Source: Williamsia faeni | GTDB lineage: Bacteria; Actinomycetota; Actinomycetes; Mycobacteriales; Mycobacteriaceae | Direction: 5' to 3' | Assembly (NCBI GenBank): GCA_003202005.1 | Contig: QJJF01000001.1 | Span: forward strand, 155,099-219,098 | Length of the DNA: 64,000 bases | Shown: one piece after another, positions 58,281 through 64,000 of the stretch | Position numbering within the stretch: position 1 is the stretch's first letter | Layout of the letters: every line of letters starts with the position of its first letter | Made by a program: the position numbers and the translations under genes | Notes under the pieces: generated by a model | Told to the model about the DNA's origin: nothing | Database searches by the model: none | What the model saw: the letters and a program-made list of their open reading frames with translations, nothing else

Positions 58281-59441
58281 TCAGGCCGCTCGTCGCCGCG
58301 TGGCTCGATCTAGTCCGAGTACTGCGTTGTAGTGCGCGAGGAGCTGGTCGGTGATCGCCGACCACGTCCGGCCTTGCACACTCCGATGCGCGGCGGCGCC
58401 CATCTCGGCGCGCACCGACGCGTCGCCGAGGGTGGTGATCGCATCGGAGAGTCGCGCTGAGAAGCCGTCCAGACCGAGTAGATACCCGGTTCGGCAGTGG
58501 CTGATGAGATCGCGGGGCCCGCCGGCGTCCGGTGCGATGGCGGGGACACCGCTGGCGAGGGCTTCCTGGACTGCCTGGCAAAACGTTTCGTGCTCGCCGG
58601 CGTGGACGAACACGTCCAAGCTCGCATAGGCCCGCGCGAGCTCGAGGCCGCCGAGTTCACCGGCGAATACCGCATCGGGCATCAGTTGTTCGAGCGCTCG
58701 GCGCTGCGGTCCGTCGCCGACGATCACCAGCTGCACGTCGTCGCGGCCGGACAGCACCGCCAGCCGTTCCACATGCTTTTCCGGTGCTAGCCGGCCGACG
58801 AATCCGACGATGAGTTTGCCCTCCGGGCTCCAGCGGGCGCGCAAGGTGTTGTCGCGGCGGGAGGGGTGAAAGCGGATGTCGTCGACGCCGCGGCCCCAGT
58901 GATGAACACGTGGAACACCCCGATCCCGAAGGGCTTTCACCGAGACCGACGACGGGGCCAGGGTGCGGTCGCAGGCAGTGTGGAGTTTCCGGGTCCAGGC
59001 CCAGGCGGCCCGGGTGCCGAGTTTCATCCCGTAGCTGGCGGCGAACCCGGCGACGTCGGTCTGGAAGACAGCGACCGTCGGGACATCGAGCCGTCGAGCG
59101 CAGGCGGCTCCCGCCGCACCGACCACAAACGGCGATGCGAGGTGGACGATGTCGGGCTGGAAGTCGGCCAGCTCTCGATACATCGACAGCGCCGGTACTC
59201 CGATCGGCAGCGAGCTGACCTTGGGAACCATCACCGACGGTAGGTATTTCACCGTCGCCCCCGACACCTCTGCCGGTCCCGATGCCTGCCGCCCCGACCG
59301 CTTCACCGACCACGGGATGTCGGGCGCGATGATCAGGACCTCATGTCCGTGGCGCTCGAAGTTCTCGGTCACCCGCAGGACCGAGTTCACCACGCCGTTC
59401 ATGTTCGGGAGGAAGCTCTCCGCAACAATTGCCACTCGCAC
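58281..59441 (-). CDS. mgtA: GT4 mannosyltransferase (MgtA/PimB-like)
   Basis: A 386-residue GT-B glycosyltransferase: [20 protein letters not shown] at the N terminus, [34 protein letters not shown] (about 205-220), and [20 protein letters not shown] near 300 with the catalytic E-x7-E region. Position between menG and a DUF3592 gene matches mycobacterial mgtA, which mannosylates a glycolipid precursor of lipomannan-like glycans. GTG 59441 gives the family start; the longer open frame has no support. Confidence 0.88.
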   Translation of the reverse strand: MRVAIVAESFLPNMNGVVNSVLRVTENFERHGHEVLIIAPDIPWSVKRSGRQASGPAEVSGATVKYLPSVMVPKVSSLPIGVPALSMYRELADFQPDIVHLASPFVVGAAGAACARRLDVPTVAVFQTDVAGFAASYGMKLGTRAAWAWTRKLHTACDRTLAPSSVSVKALRDRGVPRVHHWGRGVDDIRFHPSRRDNTLRARWSPEGKLIVGFVGRLAPEKHVERLAVLSGRDDVQLVIVGDGPQRRALEQLMPDAVFAGELGGLELARAYASLDVFVHAGEHETFCQAVQEALASGVPAIAPDAGGPRDLISHCRTGYLLGLDGFSARLSDAITTLGDASVRAEMGAAAHRSVQGRTWSAITDQLLAHYNAVLGLDRATRRRAA

Positions 59442-59466
59442 ACAGCCAGTGTCGGACGTGAAGTTG

Positions 59467-59937
59467 TCAGGCTGTGTTCGACGCCGTGACGGGGGCAGAA
59501 ACCGCAGATGAACGTCCATTGCGCTGCCTCCGGTTGATCTCGGCGAGTAGCACCATGATCCCGCCGATGACCAGCCACGAATACACGATTACCGACAATG
59601 CCGGCAGAATCGCCAAACTCGCGTGACGACCGGTGACGCGGACGAGTTCAGGGTCCGACTTCGAGTAGTCGACGCTGATGCGCTGACCCTCTGTCAGTCC
59701 ACCGGGATAGAAGACACCGAGGCGTGGGTTGTGGAACATGCCGTCGGGTGTGGAGAAACTGACCGACGCCTTGGTCGGGCCGGCATTGACCACCTCGGCC
59801 ACCGTGGTCGCCTTGTCGGAGTTGATCAACGCGTCGTTCCGGTAGGGTCCGGCAACCATGATCGCCATCATCGTGGTGATGATGATCCCGACCGTGAGCA
59901 GCCCGATCTGAACACGGCGCAGCACGGTCGGAGACAT
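59467..59937 (-). CDS. DUF3592-type membrane protein
   Basis: A 156-residue protein with two membrane helices ([20 protein letters not shown], and [20 protein letters not shown]) around an extracytoplasmic domain ([30 protein letters not shown]) typical of DUF3592. It corresponds in position to Rv0556 between menD and mgtA. ATG 59937 is chosen; TTG 59967 is less likely. Its upstream region is the H3 tandem array. Confidence 0.8.
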   Translation of the reverse strand: MSPTVLRRVQIGLLTVGIIITTMMAIMVAGPYRNDALINSDKATTVAEVVNAGPTKASVSFSTPDGMFHNPRLGVFYPGGLTEGQRISVDYSKSDPELVRVTGRHASLAILPALSVIVYSWLVIGGIMVLLAEINRRQRNGRSSAVSAPVTASNTA

Positions 59938-59992
59938 TCCGCCACAATAGTCACCCGGCAACGACACCCCAATTTCTCAAGCCACCCCCACC

Positions 59993-60334
59993 CCGCCGAG
60001 CGGGCCGAACGAACCGCCGAGCGTGCCCACATCACCGCCCAGCGTGCCCATATCACCGCCGAGCGGGCCCTCGTTACCACCGAGCGGGCCCTCGTTACCA
60101 CCGAGCGGGCCCTCGTTGCACGCAACAGGACGAGCTGACGACAACTTCGGCACGGTCAACGGCCCGATGAGCACGGTCAACGGCGCGATGGGCCCGCTCG
60201 GCGGTTCGTTCGGCCCGGTCAACGGCGCGATGGGCACGGTCAACGGCGCGATGGGCCCGCTCGGCGGTTCGTTCGGCCCGGTCAACGGCGCGATGCGCAC
60301 GGTCGGCGGTCCGATGGGCACGGTCGACGGTGGT
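59993..60334. repeat. 21-bp inverted tandem array H3 (15 units)
   Basis: Six 21-bp units on the plus strand (59993-60118; CCGCCGAGCGtGCCCatatca type), a 27-bp spacer, then nine units in the opposite orientation (60146-60334; ggGCCCGCTCGGCGGttcg and GGCACGGTCAACGGCGCG types). A 63-bp higher-order unit repeats twice (60188-60250, 60251-60313). It fills the space between the menD stop (2 bp away) and the DUF3592 gene. The two halves can pair into a long hairpin. Confidence 0.92.
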
Positions 60335-60336
60335 GG

Positions 60337-61974
60337 TCAGAGGCGGGTTTTGATGGATGTGTGGAGGGATCGGAGTGTCGAGCGGTCGGTCCGGACTTCG
60401 ATCACTTCGATGCCTTCGCGGGATTCGTTCAGCGCGGCGGGAAGCTCAGCAAGAGTCACCAGGCGGTGTGGGGTTTTGAAACCGGCGCAGACCGCGGCGA
60501 GGTCGGTCTGGTGTGGTGTGCCGAAGACCCGTTCGTAGGCGCCGAGGTAGTCGGGCCCGGAAAAGCGTGGGTCGCCCTGTTCGAGAAGGCCGAAGATGCC
60601 ACCGCCGTCGTCGTTGGCGACAACGATCGTCAGCCGATCCGGACGTGGTTCGGCGGGACCGATCAGCAGGCCGGTGGCGTCGTGCACAAATGTCAGGTCG
60701 CCCATCAGCGCAACAGTGCGGACACCGGTCGCCAGTGCCGCGCCGATGGCAGTCGAGACGTTTCCGTCGATACCGGCGACACCGCGATTCGACAAGACGC
60801 GCACATCAGGTCCGACCCGACCTGCCAATGCAACGTCACGAATGGGGTTGGACGCCCCGACCACCAGTTGTTCGCCGGGTGCCATCGCCGCGCTGACGAC
60901 CTTCGCGACGTGCAGACCGGTGACCACCTCGGTGGCATCGAGTTCCAGGTCGACGGCGTTGACGGCACGTTGGTGCGCTTCCGCACAGGTCTTGAGCCAG
61001 ACCTCGTCCGCTTCCCCGACAACCTCAGCGCGCGACCCGGTGGCCAGCACATTGCCGGAGACGTCGGGCCAGCGTGGACCGGTGGTCAGTGCATACACCT
61101 GGACGTTCGGGTCCGCGAGCAGCGACGACACCTCGCGGTGAAGCGTCGGACGACCACAGATGATGGCTTGGGTGGGACGCAGCGCCGACAACGCCAGCGG
61201 ATGCAGCGGGTTCTCAGGGGCCGGGGCGGTCGGCTCTGCCACCGTCGGCAATGCGGCCAATTCGGGCCGATGCCCGGCGCCGTGGCCGGAGACGACCACG
61301 GTCGGTTCGGTGATGTCGATGTCGACAGGGACGTCCAGCTTCCCGACAGCTGTCACGGTCCAGGGCGCACCGCCCGGCCGGCCGGAGAAGACGCCGAGAT
61401 CGTCGCTGGGTGCGGTCCCCGGGTCCGGGACCAGCGGCTCACGTAGTGGAATGTCGAACTGGACCGGTCCGGCATTGCCGGTTCGGGCTCCGCGCGCCGC
61501 AGCGAGCACGCGCCCGGTCGCGGACCGCCACTGACTGTTGGTATCGAGATCCTGCTCGGCCAGCCCGAGACTGATCGCCGCACGCACCTGGGTTCCGAAG
61601 ATCCCGAACTGTTCGATGGTCTGATTGGCACCCGACCCCAGCAGTTCATACGGCCGGTTGGCACTGATCACGACCAGCGGAATCCGGGCGTAGTTCGCCT
61701 CGAATACAGCCGGACTCATGTTGGCGACCGCGGTACCGCTGGTCATCACGATCGGGACGGGCTGCCTGGACGCCGCGGCCAACCCCAGCGCCAGATATCC
61801 GGCGGTCCGTTCATCGACCCGCACGTGCAGTCGCAGACGCCCGGCCGCATCGGCGGCATGCAGCGCGAACGCAAAGGGGGCATTTCGTGAGCCGGGACAC
61901 AACACGGCTTCCCGGACGCCCCCGCGAATCATCTCGTCGACGATCACACGCGCCTGCAGGGTCGAAGGGTTCAT
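60337..61974 (-). CDS. menD: SEPHCHC synthase MenD
   Basis: A 545-residue thiamine-diphosphate enzyme: [20 protein letters not shown] start as in mycobacteria, [32 protein letters not shown] with the catalytic Glu, [14 protein letters not shown], and [12 protein letters not shown] near 430 for Mg-ThDP binding. It adds 2-oxoglutarate to isochorismate in menaquinone synthesis. AAGGA directly touches the ATG, an unusual zero spacing. Confidence 0.95.
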   Translation of the reverse strand: MNPSTLQARVIVDEMIRGGVREAVLCPGSRNAPFAFALHAADAAGRLRLHVRVDERTAGYLALGLAAASRQPVPIVMTSGTAVANMSPAVFEANYARIPLVVISANRPYELLGSGANQTIEQFGIFGTQVRAAISLGLAEQDLDTNSQWRSATGRVLAAARGARTGNAGPVQFDIPLREPLVPDPGTAPSDDLGVFSGRPGGAPWTVTAVGKLDVPVDIDITEPTVVVSGHGAGHRPELAALPTVAEPTAPAPENPLHPLALSALRPTQAIICGRPTLHREVSSLLADPNVQVYALTTGPRWPDVSGNVLATGSRAEVVGEADEVWLKTCAEAHQRAVNAVDLELDATEVVTGLHVAKVVSAAMAPGEQLVVGASNPIRDVALAGRVGPDVRVLSNRGVAGIDGNVSTAIGAALATGVRTVALMGDLTFVHDATGLLIGPAEPRPDRLTIVVANDDGGGIFGLLEQGDPRFSGPDYLGAYERVFGTPHQTDLAAVCAGFKTPHRLVTLAELPAALNESREGIEVIEVRTDRSTLRSLHTSIKTRL

Positions 61975-62046
61975 TCCTTCAGGCTAGCGGCGCGGCAAAA
62001 AACCGGCCTCATGACGTATCCAACATTCGACCTCACTCCAACTTCA

Positions 62047-62100
62047 CCCCCCTCAGCGGTCGTCGAGGGCAGATTTCCCTTCGCTGCTACTCAGGGGACC
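62047..62100. repeat. Palindromic repeat family P, copy 2
   Basis: A degraded 54-bp inverted repeat: CCCCTCAG...CTCAGGGG outside and CGAGGGCAGATTTCCCTTCG inside, the same core as the copy at 48152. Its right arm overlaps the stop codon of the AbiEi-like gene. Confidence 0.65.
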
Positions 62101-62926
62101 GTTTGTGACGGCGGATTCGATGGCGATCGGTCCGGGTGATCGACCGGATGTCGGCAAGTACCTCATCCCAGCCGTAGAGGACGTCGTCGTAGGTGATCCG
62201 CATGGTCAGCCACCTGTCCACCAACGCCTTGCGGTCGCGGCGACGATCATTCTGATAGTCCGCCAGAGATGTGTGGTGGGCTTTGCTGTCGCACTCGATC
62301 AACAACCTGCCCACGCGCAGGTCCACCCGCCCGACGTGAGAGATCCCCGGCTGGACCTCGACAGCGAATCCCGCTGCGCGCAAACGTAATCGCGTGATCG
62401 ATTCGGTACCCGACTGCGACGACTGATCGCACTTGGCCATCAACTCTCGAAGCCTCACCGGCAGCACCCCCATCTGCGCCTGCAGGGTCGGCACATCCAC
62501 TTCGGTGGTGTTCAGCACCGAATCACACACCACAATCCAGTCTTCGTCGCCAAGGCAGCGCGCCGCACACCCCAAGGCCACCGGGATCGGATCGACCGCT
62601 GTCGTGACCGGAACCGGCCGGCCGTAGCCCTGACAGGACCGACTCCCCGCCTTTTTGCCGTGCCTGCTGACACGCACGTGTACCTGCCCAGGACCAGGCG
62701 GAACCCAGATCTTGTGAAACCGCAGCGCCGACACACAACTCAATGCGCCGCCGCGTCTGACGGCCTCCGCAACAACCACATCCGCCACCGGCGTCGCGTA
62801 CCAGCCTGGACACAGCATGATCAGCGAGCCCCGACTCAACCGCCGACGCAGACCGGACCGATCACACCCCAACTGCCGCAGCTCGGACGTGCTGAATACT
62901 CCTGTCTCCACGCGTATGAGACGCAC
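62087..62926 (-). CDS. Second solitary AbiEi-like / DUF559 protein
   Basis: A 279-residue protein. The N-terminal 45 residues (STSELRQLGCDRSGLRRRL, LCPGWYAT) form an AbiEi-type winged helix; the C-terminal DUF559/Vsr-like nuclease fold has Glu175 in SGTESITRLRL, Asp202 in GRVDLRVG, Glu211 and Asp213 in LLIECDSKAHH, and a closing LTMRITYDDVL. No AbiEii gene is adjacent. Palindromic family P copies lie at its 3' end (overlapping the stop) and 34 bp upstream. Similar in plan, not in close sequence, to the gene at 8115. Confidence 0.8.
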   Translation of the reverse strand: MRLIRVETGVFSTSELRQLGCDRSGLRRRLSRGSLIMLCPGWYATPVADVVVAEAVRRGGALSCVSALRFHKIWVPPGPGQVHVRVSRHGKKAGSRSCQGYGRPVPVTTAVDPIPVALGCAARCLGDEDWIVVCDSVLNTTEVDVPTLQAQMGVLPVRLRELMAKCDQSSQSGTESITRLRLRAAGFAVEVQPGISHVGRVDLRVGRLLIECDSKAHHTSLADYQNDRRRDRKALVDRWLTMRITYDDVLYGWDEVLADIRSITRTDRHRIRRHKRSPE

Positions 62927-62960
62927 CAGATCGTGCCACGGCTCAATGCCGCCACAATCG

Positions 62961-63014
62961 GTCCCGTGAACCCCTACCGAGGGTGCATTCCCCTCGGTGA
63001 CCCCTGTCGGGGAC
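62961..63014. repeat. Palindromic repeat family P, copy 3
   Basis: A 54-bp dyad with GTCCC...GGGGAC outside and ACCGAGGG...CCCTCGGT inside around TGCATTC. It shares the CGAGGG-N-ATT-CCCTC core and the GGGGACGA edge with the copy at 48152. It lies between the AbiEi-like and marR genes. Confidence 0.65.
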
Positions 63015-63028
63015 GAGAATGACCACGC

Positions 63029-63496
63029 CTAGCGGCGCACCGTGTCGTTTCGGTCCGGGTGATCGGCCAAGTGGCTCAGAACCGGGATGCACAGCATCAA
63101 CAGTCCGCGTTCGGTCTCGGTCAATCCGGCCATCGCCGCGGCGAGCCATTCGTCGCGCTGCCGCCGATCCTCTTCGAGAAGGGGCCCGGCGATGGTGGTC
63201 AATTCGACCATGACCCGACGACGATCCGTCGGGTCCGGACGTCGGGTGATCAGTTCCAGTTCTTCGAGCCGATTCAAACTCAACGTCAACGATTGCACCT
63301 TGACCTGTGCCCGTTCGGCCAGGTCGACGACGGAACTCGCACCGTGGCGTTCCAGGTCGCCGAGGAGGGCCACCTGTGTCATCGTCAGGCCATGTGCGGG
63401 CCGCTGTCGGCGGGCGCGTCGTGACACCGCGACCATCGCCTCCCGAAGTCGGGTGGCCTGCTCAACATCGATCGGCTGGGTTTCATCCCCGGTCAT
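63029..63496 (-). CDS. MarR-family transcriptional regulator
   Basis: A 155-residue MarR regulator: winged helix-turn-helix at about 38-100 (LTMTQVALLGDLERHGASSV, LTLSLNRLEELELITRRPDP, TDRRRVMVELT). It is divergent from the AbrB-like membrane protein gene with 78 bp between, so it likely represses that gene and itself. Confidence 0.88.
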   Translation of the reverse strand: MTGDETQPIDVEQATRLREAMVAVSRRARRQRPAHGLTMTQVALLGDLERHGASSVVDLAERAQVKVQSLTLSLNRLEELELITRRPDPTDRRRVMVELTTIAGPLLEEDRRQRDEWLAAAMAGLTETERGLLMLCIPVLSHLADHPDRNDTVRR

Positions 63497-63506
63497 ACCA
63501 AGACTG

Positions 63507-63560
63507 TACTTGTGTTCTAGCCGGATATCACCAGCTCGGCAGATTTAATTCACAAGAGTA
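63507..63560. promoter_or_regulatory. Possible MarR half-sites in the divergent region
   Basis: TACTTGTG at 63507-63514 and its near complement CACAAGAGTA at 63551-63560 face each other across 36 bp between the divergent marR and membrane protein genes. Too far apart for one dimer; two sites or looping would be needed. Confidence 0.3.
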
Positions 63561-63574
63561 GGATTGCCAAAGTG

Positions 63575-64000
63575 ATGCGTTGGATCGGATTGGTCGGACT
63601 CACCACCGCGGCAACACTTGCTCTCTCCGCGGTGGGCATTCCCTCTGCGGCATTGTTTGCCGGGTTGGTGGTGGCAGCAGCGTTGGCGCTCGCCGGCCGG
63701 GCGCCGCTGCCCCGCGGCGACAAGCCGCCCATGCCCCGCGCCTTCGGACTGGCCGCACAGGGTGTGCTCGGCGTCTACATCGGAACGCTGATCTCCCCCG
63801 ACACCCTCTCCGGCCTCGGATCGCACTGGCCGGCCGTGGTGGCGGTTTCCTTTGGCACACTGGCACTTTCAGTGATCGGCGGCGCCCTCCTCGGGCTCCA
63901 TCGACAGGTGGATCCCCTGACCGGCTCTTTGGCCCTGGTCGCCGGGGGCGCTTCCGGATTGGTGGCGCTGACTCGCGAACTCGGCGGCGACGAACGGGTT
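63575..64000 (+). CDS. AbrB-family (ammonia-monooxygenase-like DUF) membrane protein, 5' part
   Basis: The first 142 codons of a gene that runs off the window. Alternating hydrophobic helices (LVGLTTAATLALSAVGIPSA, ALFAGLVVAAALALAG) and the pattern FGLAAQGVLGVYIGTLISPD and GGASGLVALTRELGGDERV match the AbrB duplication family of membrane proteins. ATG 63575 is chosen; a GTG one codon earlier is possible. Divergent from marR. Function unknown. Confidence 0.72.
   Translation, partial: MRWIGLVGLTTAATLALSAVGIPSAALFAGLVVAAALALAGRAPLPRGDKPPMPRAFGLAAQGVLGVYIGTLISPDTLSGLGSHWPAVVAVSFGTLALSVIGGALLGLHRQVDPLTGSLALVAGGASGLVALTRELGGDERV

Noticed and set aside
59993-60334. Possible CRISPR array
   Set aside because: Units are contiguous 21-bp repeats with no unique spacers, orientation flips midway, and no cas genes are present.
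60023-60538. Heptad-repeat protein ORFs across the 21-bp array
   Set aside because: Any 21-bp repeat keeps all frames open; there is no ribosome binding site or conserved product, and several frames are equally open.

Overview
The window is GC-rich, actinobacterial, and looks like a mycolic-acid-containing member of the Mycobacteriales, most like Gordonia. Four things point there: an mce operon with its ATPase mceG, a fused hadA-hadB dehydratase gene, menaquinone genes next to htpX and a polyprenyl synthase, and gene order that follows the mycobacterial rpoBC / rplJL / nusG-rplKA / htpX-menG-menD block. The genus is an inference from gene content; no sequence search was possible.

Layout. 1-8000 is an accessory catabolic patch: a flavin monooxygenase cut by the window edge, an MFS transporter, an SDR with a degenerate active site, a SnoaL-like protein, a D-aminoacylase-type amidohydrolase, a ferredoxin-reductase-like flavoprotein, a VOC protein and a glutamine-synthetase-like ligase. 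8033-9238 holds a solitary AbiEi/Vsr-like gene bracketed by two copies of a palindromic repeat. 9249-16963 is rpoB-rpoC. 17039-18266 holds a broken copy of an Mce-associated gene and a DUF4352 membrane-anchored protein. 18291-29984 is a complete mce operon (mceG, yrbEA, yrbEB, mceA-F, a 36-codon small gene and two mce-associated genes). 30225-31600 is rplJ-rplL with leader and promoter. 31825-42240 is accessory: a CocE-type hydrolase, a metallopeptidase/DUF2786 pair, a nonsense-disrupted DUF1345 gene, a TetR/DHFR-like/flavin reductase operon, a carotenoid oxygenase coupled to a two-component system, and a luciferase-like monooxygenase. 42376-47486 is rplA-rplK-nusG-secE-tRNA-Trp-hadAB-rpmG and tRNAs Met, Thr and Tyr. 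47648-61974 has yajQ, an ABC exporter, htpX and the menaquinone genes (polyprenyl synthase, menJ, menG, menD) with a mannosyltransferase and an SNF2 helicase. 62047-63014 is a second AbiEi/Vsr-like gene bracketed by palindromes. The window ends in a divergent marR / AbrB-like membrane protein pair.

The least explained content is a dense set of intergenic repeats that abut stop codons: (1) two palindrome families that each bracket an AbiEi/Vsr-like gene; (2) three 67-bp hairpin elements, each at the 3' end of a menaquinone gene; (3) three 21-bp tandem arrays, each starting a few bases after a stop codon. A 36-codon gene joined by ATGA overlaps to both neighbours inside the mce operon is the best candidate for an overlooked protein.
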